Source: Pieris napi | Taxonomy: Eukaryota; Arthropoda; Insecta; Lepidoptera; Pieridae | Direction: 5' to 3' | DNA: 64,000 bases | NCBI RefSeq assembly: GCF_905475465.1 | Contig: NC_062246.1 | Location: forward strand, 6,536,001 to 6,600,000 | The notes under the pieces: model-generated | Database searches by the model: none | The model's input: only the letters and a program-made list of their open reading frames with translations | What the model was told of the DNA's origin: nothing | Position numbers and translations under genes: made by a program | In this document: piece after piece, positions 1 through 13,000 of the stretch | How positions within the stretch are numbered: the stretch's first letter is position 1 | How the letters are laid out: every line of letters begins with the position of its first letter

Positions 1-317
1 AGAACAAGTAGTTTTGAAACATATAATTTTGGTAAATAGCCATTTGATACGAATCAAATCGTTTTAGGAACAAAAAGCTACGGTAGATTTTGTTTCAATA
101 CAGCTTTTTTGGCTTTGGAAATAATATACTGTGTTCTATACTGTTTTATTATTTACTGATAACAGATTTATAATGTAAAATATAAGTATAGATAATAAAC
201 GTAAATTTGTATACTTATATGTTTCATTGAAGAAGCTTTTGAGAGAATTGAGATATTTTTGTAGTTCCATCAACCGTAAATTCGGGAATCATAATTATAT
301 TCGGTTTGATTCCCGAA

Positions 318-513
318 TTTAACTACCCGCAGGCGCCTTGAATGGAGACTCGTCAGAACAAAAGACCACGCGGCTGTCCACTGACTAGGTGGACGGAGGA
401 CATCGTCAAGGAGGTTGACTCACAGTGGATGCAAAGAGGCCAGTGCAGGGCGTACTGGAGGAAGATGAAGAAGGCCTTCGCCCAGAAATGGACCATAAAA
501 AGAGGCTAATGAT
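318..513 (+). mobile_element. RTE-like LINE 3' terminus
   Basis: The plus strand encodes a short open stretch with GRPLTRWTEDIVKEVDSQWM and then an RAYWRKMKKAFAQKW-like end and stop. This resembles the C-terminus of reverse-transcriptase ORFs of RTE-clade non-LTR elements (GRP..RW.DDI pattern). It is followed by TGATGATGATGA, the simple-repeat tail typical of RTE. It is strongly 5'-truncated. Confidence 0.7.
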
Positions 514-547
514 GATGATGAACTCTTTAACTGTGTAAAGCAGTTTA

Positions 548-738
548 CCTTAGGGGCTTGAGCGTGCGACTCTCAAACTTGGGGTCATAGGTTGGATCCC
601 CGGCGTACATCTTTGGACTGTCTATGTGCGCTTGCATGTGTCAGACGAAGGCTGGTGACCTACTTGTCTATGAAACAAAAATGACCAAAGAAACGGATGC
701 CATCTGAGGCCCATAGGGCTGTAGCACCACTGGATTAT
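548..738 (+). mobile_element. SINE-1 copy, degenerate
   Basis: tRNA-like head (gcttgagcgtgcgactctca, then a box-B-like ggttggatcccc) followed by the SINE-1 body motifs gtgtcag, ggtgacctacttg, atctgaggcccat and gtagcaccact. It carries internal deletions compared with the full copy at 29063-29355. Confidence 0.65.
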
Positions 739-1654
739 TATTATTAACTACGAAGCCCATAAATGTTATTAAAATATTACGACTGAAATATTTGTTATAT
801 ATTCAGTTATGCAACAATTGCCTTATGTATTTCAGATTATCGATTCATACCTAAGAAGTTTTTCTTATTAAGTGCACACATATGCACTAATTACTTGCAT
901 GTGTGTAAAAAGTGCACACAGGTGAGAGCGAGGTGGTTCACGGGAGGCCACACCCACAGCGACGCCTGCTCATTTTAAATTGTAATTACAATTTATTATT
1001 GTGTCTCTGTGCCGCCTTCATCGACCGACGCCATTTTATCGATGCTTTCGTATAATTCTGAAGTTTCCAATCGCAAGTTTGCGAGAGTTAACAGCTAATG
1101 ACGATTACAGAAATCCTTATCGCTACAGTCAATGACGTCGGGAAAGGCTGTGTTTGCTGAAAAATATATTTTGCTGACATAACCCTATAGAACTGTTATT
1201 ATCAAACAAATAAAATGATGGCGTTTCAAATGCTGTTGACATCGTTACTTTATAGGCTTTTGAAATATGTTTAACACATTAAAGAAGAAAGAAGCCTACA
1301 TTTTCTGGGTATTTAAAGCCATACATTAAACATATTTCATTAGCATTTTCTATATTTAAAGTCGTCACGGTGACAGTTACTTGATACTTGTGGCAGCGTC
1401 CATGCGTCGGGTTGTCTCTCTCCCTAAAATAGGGCGAGGGGGCCGATGGCTGGCCATGCGTCATACTCGTGAACGGGCGCTACTTGTGATGACTGGTTGT
1501 ACTTGAATTCGTGTATGCGGTGGTGTTAGTTATTTCGACTATGTATTTGCGTGTTGTTCCCACCAGAATGTAAGTGCGTGCTATTTATTTCACAATGGCT
1601 CCTGCTGATAGAGGACAAATCTTTGTTTTTAATTTATGTTATTATTATTTAATA

Positions 1655-1905
1655 CTTAAGATGTCATGTGGAACATGGTCTAATGGTTGCAGCTCCTTAC
1701 AAACGTAGTGTAAAACAAAAAACTTGGCGATTTAAAAGAGTGGCGGAGAGTTTATTGCTAGTTCTTCTCTTCCGTTCTACGCCCTTGATTTGAGAACTGG
1801 CATTAAAGGTAATTAATGCATTTAATGTAACATATTTCTTTTTTGACGTTTATAAGTGTACATTGTGTTACCTATATGAATAAATGATTTTGACTTTTTG
1901 ACTTT
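1655..1905 (+). mobile_element. LINE 3'-end fragment, family A
   Basis: Shares with 37075-37275 the ordered motifs cttggcgatttaaaagagtg, ggagagtttat, ctacgcccttgatttgagaa and tgtacattgtgttacctata. It ends in a TGAATAAATGA-type tail. Recurrence in the window at 43535-43680 (minus) and 19640-19760 (minus, tail only) supports a dispersed non-LTR 3' UTR. The clade is not determined. Confidence 0.6.
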
Positions 1906-2367
1906 TGTAGGTTTATAAATAGAATTATTTAATACTTGTATAATTCAAATGATTCGCATACGAGAATATTAGAGTCAAAAGATTACTTACACTGCTGACT
2001 TAGATACGGTACACTCAGTTGAGGACCTGGACCCACGAAATAGGAAGACTGCATTAAATTAACTGCTGGCAGACTGGAGAAGAGCAGCGTGTGACAGAAG
2101 AACGAAGCACGGTGAACTATGCGATACAAGCAAACTTTATCAAAGAACATCCTAGGTCGGTATTAAATAAATAAATCACCATAAACTCCTTTAATTAAAT
2201 AATTCTCTCTTTTTATAGCAATATTATTCAATGAGAGAGCAGATGGACGTTGCCATTCCTCTTCTTGCAAAGTAAAGTTCTACTTCTAGACCTCACTATC
2301 AACTAGAAGCTTTCCATAGACAGGATGAATCCTGGTTGAGCTTAATAAATGTGTTCACTCGTACTAC

Positions 2368-2655
2368 CACCTTTTAGATCTGGGCCTCAGATTTCTGTAT
2401 CTGTTCCGTGATCATTTCTAATAGGCAAGTAGGTGATCAAAGAAAACCAAAAGCAAAGTGTTTGATACACACCGTCGACTTTTTTGGTCTAAGAGAGGTT
2501 CGGTTTCCTCACGATGTTTTCCTTCTGCTTCCGATAATTTCTAAATTCTAAATTCCTGCTTGACATAATGATCATTGGTGCACAGCCGGGGCTCGAACCT
2601 TTAACCCAGGACCACGGATGAGTCGCACGTTGAAACCATTTGGCAAACACTGCTC
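2368..2655 (-). mobile_element. SINE-1 copy
   Basis: Reverse-strand copy: the 3' part (tagatctgggcctcagattt) is at the low end, then aataggcaagtaggtgatca, the gtcgac(t)nggtct block and ggtttcctcacgatgttttc. The tRNA-like head at the high end has a box-B-like motif, gcacagccggggctcgaacc. Confidence 0.75.
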
Positions 2656-2689
2656 TGTCGCTAATGTGGTAAACGAAAATATCGTGAGA

Positions 2690-2752
2690 AATTTATTTAT
2701 TTATTCTTTATTACCTTATTCACAAACATAACATAACAAAAATACAAAAAAA
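2690..2752 (-). mobile_element. LINE 3' tail, family B
   Basis: The block tttatttattctttattacc...ttcacaaacataacataac matches the tail region of the larger family B copy at 6025-6175 on the same strand. It is tail only. Confidence 0.45.
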
Positions 2753-4331
2753 AATACCGGTTTCCTCATGATATTTTCGTTCTGTTACAACTCCTCAATG
2801 CGTTTTATATTGCTGACATACCCTGTGTGTCCTCGTCATCATTTCTTCCCATATATCAACAACCTTACATTCCCATCAAGCCAGCCGATCTCCTAACTCT
2901 TATACGAGCACACGTGCTCATATTTTGTTCTACTTTCTTCTACTTTGTTCTATATTCTAAGTCAATATACCTGTATTAAAATCATAATAATCTTTTTTTA
3001 AAAGATCCCATATAATTTGCGCGTAACAGTTCGTTCTAGGCCAAAAAGCTGACGACACGTGTCAGTTACCTATAAAAGAAAATGAGTCAAGGTCAATGTG
3101 TCATATGAAAATCTAAAACCAAACATAAAGTTGCAGCACAATTAAATTATGCCAACGATAAATTATAACACACAAATATACAGTATCAGCAATATTCTTA
3201 AACTATATAGTAATAATAATAATTTAAAAAGGATAAATAGACATTAAAACAAAGATTGTAACGTGTGTACCTTTAAAGCTGGCAGCATTTCCACGCTATT
3301 TTAAATTATATTTTTTCACAAACCACGAAGAAACCACCACCTTACGGTCAATCAACTTCTTAGTACAAAGGAATAGAGACTAAAATCAGTGTAAAACTAT
3401 AACAATAATTTTCTATTGTTGTAAGTACTATAGAAATTGCATTTAATTCCACGTAGAAAGGCACCCTTACAAGAACCCTTTCCCGCAAAGTTGGTAAGTT
3501 GTTATTACAGCGGATTTTGTTGCCACCTTTCATTGTAAAGTAATCGTCTTTGGCCCGTTAAATGAAAATGAATAAAGATTATTATTTCAGAAGATGAAAG
3601 CAACGATTTATGTCTTTAGATCTTACAATGTAATTTTTAATGGCAACATGAATTCATAGAAATTATGCGATTGTAATTATTAAAGGGTATATAGGGCCAT
3701 TTTTGATATAATGCCTTGTGCAACAAAGAAACGGTAGAATTAAAAATGGTTTTGTCTGAACTCGCACCCTGTTGGTAGATGACCGGAGATTCCTGATTGT
3801 CCAACTAAAGTAAATCTGGTAAGGAACTAAGATTTATTTTATGGCCAAATTTACTCTCAAATATGTCTATGCGTAATGGATTTCAACAGACAAAGGTTAG
3901 TACACATGATTATCCAAAAAGTTGACCACGACAAAAATTGTTTGCATATTATAATTATTTGTCACTGTAGATATCTTAAATTCAATAAAACTTAAACATT
4001 ATAGAGAATATAATTTTGTTTATAATTAAATCCTTTGGAAATTAAAAACAAAATGGACCTACAGAATAGTTAATCGTAAATTTTATTAATTTTATTTTAG
4101 TAATTTATTTATTAAACAAAGAAGTATACAATTGAAATGGTAAAAGTATTCTGTGTTGGAAATGATAAATAAAGAATGTACCACAATCCAACTGGTTTCT
4201 TAATATAGCATTAGATATAATAAAAATGAAGAGCGAAAAACGATCTTCATTTGGCTATAATAGTAGACATTGGAAAGTATGTAAATCGTATTATGACAAG
4301 GAAATGCTGCCAGCAATAAAAAATAGTCCAG

Positions 4332-4495
4332 CCCTGCGATTCTGTAACTCACTTTTCTGAAAAGGTGGGAGCTTATAGTTTATTGTTTATTAGAATGCCA
4401 AATCATAAAATGACTGCTTCACGACTGATTTGAGAGCGACCGCCGATGCGAAAACCGCTGTGTGAGTTCGAAAAGTGAGTTACAGAATCGCAGGG
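4332..4495. mobile_element. MITE, 164 bp, 26-bp perfect terminal inverted repeats
   Basis: Left end ccctgcgattctgtaactca (plus cttttc) is the exact reverse complement of the right end at 4470-4495. No coding capacity. A second copy, truncated on its left, lies at 28271-28388. It is therefore a dispersed non-autonomous DNA element; no clear target-site duplication was found. Confidence 0.8.
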
Positions 4496-5130
4496 CAGTA
4501 TAGTATCTGCATTTATTGCAGTGTTTTTGTATACACTTGATCGATACCTACACAGTACACAGTTATTCAACAAACTATAGTCCGTCGTCGAGAAATAAAC
4601 GAATATTCAGTTAGAACAAGTAACAGTTTATATTTCATATAACTTATAACCTGGAAACTCGGTACACGCTCGTTGCGCAATAAAACATAGCCGAGGCAAT
4701 TACACAAGGCATACATCTCACCCTCTAACGAATATAGCAGTTTACAAGACAATAAACAAGCCCATACATCACGCAACGAACGTAGCTCAAAGTTATTTAA
4801 TTATCGTAAGAAAAACTAATCCGTAGAGAGCGAAAATTACGCGCGTCGGCAGGTGATATGCGTGTGCGTGGATTGTAAAGGGTGCTCCTTTTAATGGAGT
4901 GTAAAGAAATGTGGGTACAGTCTCGTACGAAACTATGACACAACAAAATATGTTATGATTCGCAAATGCCTTATAGCCTAAATCGCATATATTTTACAAG
5001 TATAATTGTTGTCTATACATAAGATTTTAGATTTACAAATAAAAAACAAATACACCATAAACGCAGGTTTTCTAATCTAATTAATTATCATAGTATTTTC
5101 TTTTATTGAAATAACTTTTACACATTTAAA

Positions 5131-5243
5131 GAAAACACTTTTTTACCGGATTGAACCGTGACCACGCACGCAAAACGTCGGAATTATGTAAAATTGTAAA
5201 TTTATAATAATACATAACTTTAATCCGGTAAAAAAGTGTTTTC
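5131..5243. mobile_element. MITE, 113 bp, 22-bp perfect inverted repeats
   Basis: gaaaacacttttttaccgga(tt) at 5131-5152 is exactly inverted at 5222-5243, around a short core containing gaccacgcacgc. It is non-coding. The whole element could fold into a long hairpin if transcribed. Confidence 0.7.
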
Positions 5244-6024
5244 TCATTATTATAATTCAAATTAAAAAAAATTTATGAACACATTACTGTGACCGCTCTA
5301 GTAAATCACTCGATGTTATTTTATTAATTAGTAAATAATAATAATAGTTATTTAGTTGTTATATAACTCAGTCACTTTCTGAAAGTAACCAACAAGTCCA
5401 ATTTGTTTATTTTATGTTTTACTTTTATTTTATTTTTACTGTATAGTGATGTATCTGTTTAGTTTCCTTAATATATAAATACATAAATAAATAAACGACT
5501 TCGGAATCCAAAAAATACTGAATTTAATTTAAATTTGAAAATGAACAGCCTGTATAAGTCATACTTCAATAGAGACTAAAGGCGGCGAGGCCCTGTCGTG
5601 TGCGACAATATTTATGCCCGCAATATTAACTGCCGTGAGACAACAATTTACTTGGAATTGTTTCCAAAATTTTCTTTAAGGGATACATAATTTTAAGTAG
5701 GTTACAATATATTATTAGAAAAACGTTAATTCATTCATTAGTTATAAGCGTCAACAATATTAATTTATTAATACATTGTATCGCGTGTTTAGTCTACTAG
5801 AATCAGCTGATTGTTACACCATCCGCCACTGGTGTTAGCATAAATGACCGTTGTTAGTAGAAGAGGGTTGGTTGCCAAAAAATTATAAACGATTGCACGA
5901 TAAATAAAATATGATTCCATAAGGAAAAACGGAAGTGTAATGCGTGTACAAAGTATACAATATATAAACTTATATGGTCTATGGTAAAATAATAATATAT
6001 ATAAAATAAAATATATCGTCCTTA

Positions 6025-6175
6025 ATAATATTTATTTATTTATGCTTTTTATTACCTTGTTCACAAACATACACATAACAAGAATACAAAATAAAATACA
6101 TAACTTTAAACAAAAGTTATAAGGCCACGGGCGGCCTTATCGCTAACAAGCGATTTCTTCCAGGCAACCATAATG
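6025..6175 (-). mobile_element. LINE 3'-end fragment, family B
   Basis: Reads on the minus strand as ggttgcctggaagaaatcgc, then a ttagcgataaggccgcc block, an AT-rich stretch and a (TAAA)n-type tail. The same order is found in plus-strand copies at 14720-14845 and 19785-19885. It matches the common 3' UTR pattern of insect non-LTR elements. Confidence 0.65.
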
Positions 6176-6819
6176 TGGAACAAAAACAGAGAAACACCTA
6201 CAGAGGGTAGAATACAAGAATTGCAAAAATTATTAACAAAAAAAAACTCAAAATAACCCGTTACTGTAACTAAAATAGAGTCTAAAGAAAAAATAACAAT
6301 AATAATAATAAGTAAAAGTATGTATAGACAAAAATTTAAAATACAATCAATAAGAAATATTTTTTGTATTTGTACTTATAGACGTGAACATATCTATCTA
6401 TACACTCCCTGTGACAGTATTTGTTTTAACCAGTTCCTTACCATTTAATAAATTTTACCCGGGTCAAATATCAAGGTCCGAAATTTAAAACATAAACATC
6501 GCCTCGGGCGTATCTAAAATACTGTAATATAACAAAACCCCATCTTTAGCATTAATCGAGCAAAAATGTGTTCGGGATAGACATATATGATTCGAGGTCC
6601 GAAATCGGAAGGGTGATCGACGCATCGAAGCGTCCGGTCGCCTCGGGGCAAATACAAAAATCATTCATATGGACAAAATAAAATTGCATCCCAAATAACC
6701 TCGTGCTCATCCACCGGAAATCTATTAGCAATAAATATGAACTTTTCCGATTTAACCGGATAGCAGTAGAACTGTGATCAAATTTAACTTTCTTATATTA
6801 GTGTTTTATGTGACGGTAG

Positions 6820-7345
6820 TTTTTGAGTTAGTTCTCCCCAGTACATCTATATGTCCAGTGCTAAATAGAAGATGGGGGCGCTCTCTTACCGTTCAGGTCC
6901 TCATAGAGACACACATTACGTGTGTAATTTTCACACTTTTTTTCTCCAGCGTGGACTCTAAATTGAGCTCCCTAACCGCTACCTGGATTGGATCTGTCCC
7001 ATCCCGTCAAAGTTAAAGCCTTACAGAAAGCTTTGAAAAGTGTTCCAATGTTGTGTTGTGTTTTGTTTTCAGATGTCAACCCTCAACGCGAAAGAAGGCC
7101 TGGGAGACGGCGATGTTATGCGACGCCAGAACTCCACTGTAAATTTCATACTGGATCAGGCAATTGCGTGTACTAGCGCAGCAGACTCTCCTGACGGGGA
7201 CGGATAAAGGGAAAGTGTTACCATGCCTCCCATCCATAGCGAGCAGATGGAGTTGTTGGGTTGTAGTGGGTGTCCACTAAAACACAACAACTCCCTAAAA
7301 CCCGCGTCACTCAATAAATTGCCCGGCGCGGGGGTCTATAAATGA
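6820..7345 (+). other. Unassigned GC-richer stretch, probable degraded mobile element
   Basis: Base composition is well above the surroundings. It contains an inverted repeat, ggagttgttg / caacaactcc, around 7250-7292, and several short plus-strand frames of 60-80 codons with no recognisable domain. The context outside any dac exon suggests old repeat DNA, but I could not name a family; a small non-coding or protein gene cannot be excluded. Confidence 0.3.
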
Positions 7346-7429
7346 ATTTCCCAACAATAAAAAAATATCCTTTTTGGACAAAATATTTCTGTTATTTTAA
7401 ATGAAAATTAGTTTATTCATTTGACTAGT

Positions 7430-7470
7430 GTGTGTGCATGTGAGTGAGTGAGTGAGGGAATGAAGTGTGT
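7430..7470. repeat. GT/GTGA simple repeat
   Basis: tgtgtgtgcatgtgagtgag followed by more gtga units, a short imperfect microsatellite. Confidence 0.7.
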
Positions 7471-7890
7471 TAAGTTCTACATATTAGGTCTCAGGAGCAT
7501 CTCCAACACTGCGTTAGTTGTGTTCATAAGCCAGCCCTTTAAACGTAGATGATGAGATGGTGAGTGACACTGATGGTGATGGTGAAGTCAGTCCTTACGG
7601 TCTGGCCACACATCCCTATTTCTTTTTAGGAACAGCCTATATACGGGAGCGATCTGTTGATCTGCTTTTAAAATTACACTTAGGACATACAGCTTCCTAA
7701 CGGAAAGTAATTGGCTGAGCTCTACCGATGGGAATCTGTATGGCCGGTATGATATGTATTCAAGTAAAGTAATTCTTAATTATCTATCTATTATCATTAT
7801 TTATGTTGCTAGCATTTTATATGTAACCATGTGGTTCTACATTTGTTTCGTTGATAATTCTTAAATGGCTTTTGTCGGTTGCATGTGCCT

Positions 7891-7944
7891 TTACTATTAT
7901 CTTGTCTATGTTGCTCTCTAGCATCAAAGACAAGATAATAGTAA
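7891..7944. repeat. Perfect 17-bp inverted repeat with 20-nt loop
   Basis: ttactattatcttgtct at 7891-7907 is exactly inverted at 7928-7944. The loop is 7908-7927. It is not embedded in any repeat family I recognise. Confidence 0.6.
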
Positions 7945-8139
7945 TAAATTCTTTATTACTAATTATGCAAGTATTATAACAAAACCGGTGTTAGTTGATT
8001 GTAAATACTATGGAATGAAGGTACTCTTCTCTATCGATGTATGATAAGAAATGAATACACAAAATAAAGAACACAGCTTTAAGAAAAACAAGTAAGGTAA
8101 CAGATGTAACAATAAAAATAAAAAAAAACTTAAGAGGAA

Positions 8140-8345
8140 ATGGATGGAGAACATGGCAAGAGGAACAAAAAAGTGGAGCAAAAAGTACTAAACTGGTGCC
8201 CAAGGTACAGTAAGTTAGAAGGTAGGAGTAAGGCTAGACCAAATTAAAGAAACAGTACATGGGAAAGAGTGGCACAGTGCAGAGAGGAAAATGCGGAATT
8301 TGGAAGAGGCATTTGCCAATAGGGGCACAAACCTAAAATAAGATT
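8140..8345 (+). mobile_element. LINE 3' terminus, family D
   Basis: The plus strand is open for QIKETVHGKEWHSAERKMRN, then LEEAFANRGTNLK and a stop, matching the end of a non-LTR reverse-transcriptase ORF. The copy at 35810-35960 shares the LEEAF.NRG terminus. It is 5'-truncated. Confidence 0.6.
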
Positions 8346-9178
8346 GAAATAGAACCGTGTAAAAGTATCTGAATTAAAATGCTATTATTATTAATACTAT
8401 GGAATGAATGTGGCTTATATAATTGAATCTTAATGTAATGTAAAGACATGCTAAATTTTCCAGCCTTTTGTTTGCATACCAACAGTTTGGCAAATAATTG
8501 ATTTGATTTGGTATATGTAGCATGCTTTTTCAATAATTTTAATAAGTTTCAAAGGCTCATATTGATCACATATTAAGGTTTTTTGTAGGATAAATCAAAC
8601 ACAAACTGATAGTTTTCCCTTTTAATCTTGATATTTTCTCTACGATACAAGGCACACACACAATTTAAGTAAAATATGATTACATTAAAAATAATAAATA
8701 ATGCTTGCATACAAGAACAAAAGTGTGAAGCGTCCATGAATTGACAAAAATTACCACAAGTGTATGCCAAAAGAATTTAATAAAACGCACTTGTTAGAAA
8801 AAAAAGTTACCATATCGGGAACCACATTCACGCGCTGTACAACCACACAAGTTCATTCAGCTAAACATTTATAATAACAACTAGATTATCCATTACTCAT
8901 TACCCATTACAGATAATATGTAAACCGACAAGTTTCGGTCCATCGGCGCCTGACTATTTCTTCAAATCCTTGAATCTTATTGAATAGTCAAACGCCGATC
9001 GATTCTATGTTCTAATGACGTTATATTCGCTTCGTAATCTATGTACCGATAATGCTATCCTTTTATCTTTCATCTATAAACCTAACTTATAATTATTCTC
9101 GTACTCTTGTAGATATGGGATGTGTTACTATTATACAATATCTACTAAGCAATTGTTGAAACGCTTTCAGTGAACAAC

Positions 9179-9943
9179 TTTTATTCAGTCATTATTATTG
9201 TAAGTCAAAGAACTGTTTAACTGCTATCTTAACGTAATTATCGTACACTATAAGGTATTTCTAGTATCAGTTACAGCTAATCATTGCACTAAATTTTAAT
9301 TAATTACATGAAGATCACATGTCCTTTTCGAATTGATAAAATTTTAAATTCTGAACAAGCTATGGTCTAAAGATAATAAAGCCAGAATGAAACATTTAAA
9401 CTCAAAAAAGATAGATAAAACAGTCTTCTATCAATTCCAATGGTTTCACAAAATTGTATTCGATACGTAAGAACAGATCCTCCAGAAAACATTACTGCTG
9501 ATTAAAGTCTTAAACGTAAATATGGCATTCGTAAATGTTTCAAGGTACATTAAAGATTAAAATATGTTCGTGAATAAATAACATGAATCGATCTTAACGC
9601 TAACATATAAAGAAATATTTACAAATTTCACTATGGAAGAAATGTTATCGTAACCTCGTCTTATGCAATAGCTACACGCTTACATTATTTACACTAATCT
9701 CGGATCGAGATCTTATACATTGAAATGTTAAATATTACGAATTGATTTCAATATACATGAACAATGATCGATTTTATCAGCAACATCCGTTAGGATCGAC
9801 TACTTGAACTGTACCAATAACAATCTTTGGATTCATTTTTCTCTAAACTCAGGTTTGACACTAATCATAGGTTTTCTCGTATCGTCGTTATCTTTATCGC
9901 ACTCTTGGTTGTCGGGGTATTCGGGGACCCCGGTGCTCGTCAG
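9179..9943 (-). other. dac: dac 3' UTR, proximal part (extent inferred)
   Basis: AT-rich non-coding sequence directly after the dac stop. The first canonical AATAAA on the minus strand that I see downstream is near 9184-9179 (plus strand TTTATT), with further ones near 7955 and 7416. A 3' UTR of about 0.75 kb is the minimal reading; insect dac UTRs may be longer. No repeat is recognised between 8780 and 9940, consistent with retained UTR or regulatory sequence. Confidence 0.4.
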
Positions 9944-10074
9944 CTAAGTGGCTGAGCTGAATAGCACTGAGTTCTTGTAGTAAGCAGCACGGTCGGATAA
10001 GGGACTCTTCACATCTCTTTCGAGGGCCTGCTGCCGTGATTTGCGCTCCATTTCCAACTCCTGAGCCAAGGATT
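9944..10074 (-). CDS. dac: dac terminal coding exon (131 nt coding)
   Basis: Acceptor TTGTCAACAG. The split Glu codon joins exon 6 (NYS-E-SLAQ). It encodes SLAQELEMERKSRQQALERD, then VKSPLSDRAAYYKNSVLFSS-AT and TAG at 9946-9944 (visible residues 329-370). It contains a short charged helix and a conserved-looking aromatic C-terminus. The 3' UTR continues to lower coordinates. A second, overlapping minus-strand frame here (9894-10238) is a shadow and reads through the splice site. Confidence 0.92.
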
Positions 10075-13000
10075 CTGTTGACAAACAAAATTCTATGTTT
10101 AATATAAATTTTCTTTTGTTTTATGTGCTGCCGCGACTTTGCTGACAGCTCCATCATATTTGCTGGCATAATTACTATAATATGATAACTTCGCAAGATA
10201 TACTTCTTACGAAATATTTGTTGGTGTTGGATTTGCAATAACTACTAGAACCTTATTTACTAGATATCAATGGCAAAGTTAGTATTACTTGCCGTCTCTG
10301 CATCACAGATTACCGGATTTTAAAAATAATTATTACGGTTTGATACATACTGAATGAAAACCTTAGTATCCTCAATACATAAAAAAACGTTAATATTTCA
10401 AATATATAATTTTAATTACAGAGTTGACGATTGTCATATAACCCATACATGTACCATGGAAAATGTCATTAACGTTGGGAAAATCTGACATCAAACGGAG
10501 TCCGTATCTCCATGGCACTTCCTAATTTAATATTCGATATTCCCTTCGGTAAAAACGTACACTTGCCATATTAGAATCGTTTATTAAATTGTGAAAGGGT
10601 TGAGACTCATTTGCTCTGCGTTCGACATGATGTGAATGTAATTTTCACATACACAACAGCACTTTGATTCTATTTAATGTAAATTGAAATCGCTATTAGA
10701 CCCAGAATGCTAGAAGTCTTTAAGATGTGACACATTTATGGGTCACAAAGCGAAAAGCCCGCGAATTAATAAAGTTTATTATAGATCAAGAAAAAATAAA
10801 TAAATGATATTTGAAAATTCTTGGTCGATAGATATACAACAAACTTGGACCATATTGCCTTTTTCTTTTTTTTTCTTTCTTGGCCTGCACGGTTTGTGCT
10901 TCAGCCATGCACAAAGGTTAGGAAGTGTGTTATTGTATTTATTTTATTGGATTGGAAATTGGAACGGAATTTAGAAAAGGATCGGATAAATTCATATTGC
11001 CTTTTCTAACCTGTAAGGCACAAACTAAGTCAAAGTAAAACACCATCAAATTTCTTACAAGATTTTAAATAAATTGACAAAGTTTAAAAAGGCCCGAATA
11101 GGTGAGGTAAGCCAATTGTCTGAAAACATCGTATTTCACGAAATATGCTTATTCAATTTCATGCAACGCTTGTCGCCTTCTGCAATTTACGAGATATAAA
11201 AGATATAAACGGAATCTTTTTTGCTTACTTCTTAAAAGAGGAGAATATTCAATTCAAACGAAAATGATTGTTAAGTTAAGTCTTTGTGCGAGATTTATTA
11301 AATGGACTTCTGGTAAGCAAATAATCCAACGAATTTAACAATTTTGCTACATTTATGAATTTAAATAGTCTGGCTAATGAAAGAAGATAACGAAAAAGCG
11401 CGGCAAATTAAAAAAAAAATAGTATGGTATCCCTAAAAGTTTGTTTTCTGGATTAAACTTACTTGATAATTGATTTTTTTTTACATTGATAGTAACGTAT
11501 TTAGTATTTTAATATTGATACTTAAAAAGAGTAATTGCATGAAGTATCAAGACAATAAATCATACTAACCTAAGAAATTCAATGACATTCTGTGTTGCCA
11601 TCCGAAAGTTTTCAAATAATTCAATTATCTTCTTTCATTAGCCAGACTCTACTGCATAGGAAGTTAGCCAAAACATATCTGTTATTAATTCCTTGTAGTT
11701 TTGTATTGGTAAAAACTAAATATAAGTAAAAGATTGTCAAAACCATTTCATTGTTTCTACGTTACCGAATTAAAAGCTTAAGAAACTAACAGGCCCCAAA
11801 CTTGATACTTGCTCAGTGTTTATAGCATTTGTTTTGTGCAAGATTAATTTGTCAGTTGAAAAAACTCAATTATAATCCGATTTGTTCAGTGTAGACTGGC
11901 TCCAGGGCGTCACACTCACAAGTGTCGCTCATCGAGGGTTGTCCCAAAACAGAAACCTATTATCCCGGGCGAGATTATTCGCCTAGGGCGTCACAATTAA
12001 ATATTATACACTTAAAAGCTTCGGCCTTTGCCGTTTCACTTCGCTGCCACCCCTAAATGTCCCATTAGGTCTGTTTGAATACGTAATATTTTTGCATTTG
12101 CTGCTTTTAAAATAAGATTGCCGGCTCCTTTGAGTGCTATAATCTATTTGTTCTTTGAAATAACTGTTATGCTTGAGCGCTCTCGTAAAGAGTTTTCCGT
12201 GAACCGTCTGCTAAAGTTATTATATTATTTGATATACATCAAAAGTATAAGTAATTGTTTTTCATTGTTGAAAAATTATATGTTTTGTTTGATTTGCTAG
12301 AATAACCCTCTAAGTGGTAAAAAGTTCAATCTATGCAGAGTATCGAATCGATTATGTAATTAAATAGATTTCCGAGCAATAAATTGCGTCACCGATGTTT
12401 TATCGATTCTAAAGATAATAATTTTCTCGCTTTGTTCTCACAAAAACTTGCCTTTTTCAGTTGTTTAATTTTAAACATAAATGTCATTGTTCGAAACTTT
12501 TTCGAAGGCTTTGAAACTTTTTGTAACTCAATCGCTTTGTAAAAAACGTAACACGGTATTCGACACGGGTGTATTAATTATTGTTAGAAAAATAATTATA
12601 TTTGTTACAAAGGGTATTTTTCACAAACTTGAAGCTTCAAAGCTTTGAAATATTAAATTTTTTGGACAAAACAGAAAGTAAATACGGTTGACTACGCGTT
12701 ATACTTTAAATTACCATATTAATAGATTCCTATTGTCAAAAGTTACGTGAGAGAAGTATTGATAAGTTACATATTTCAGAGAACTGCCGTAGGATTTACC
12801 TGCCGTCTTAGGATTTAGAGGAAAAATATAAAGAGATAAATTAATAATTATATCTAAAGCTCACCTAAGAAACGAATTGAATTTTTGACTACGAAATGAC
12901 TTAAGTAACTGTGAACGAGAGCAATGGCCTAGTGGCGTGCGAATGTCATCCCGTATGTTCAATCCCCGGCTGTGCACCAATGGACATTCTATGTGCGCAT

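Noticed and set aside
9894..10238. 114-codon minus-strand frame over the last dac exon
   Set aside because: Runs through the dac acceptor in a different frame from the coiled-coil-linked reading; the spliced frame with YYKNSVLFSSAT is favoured.
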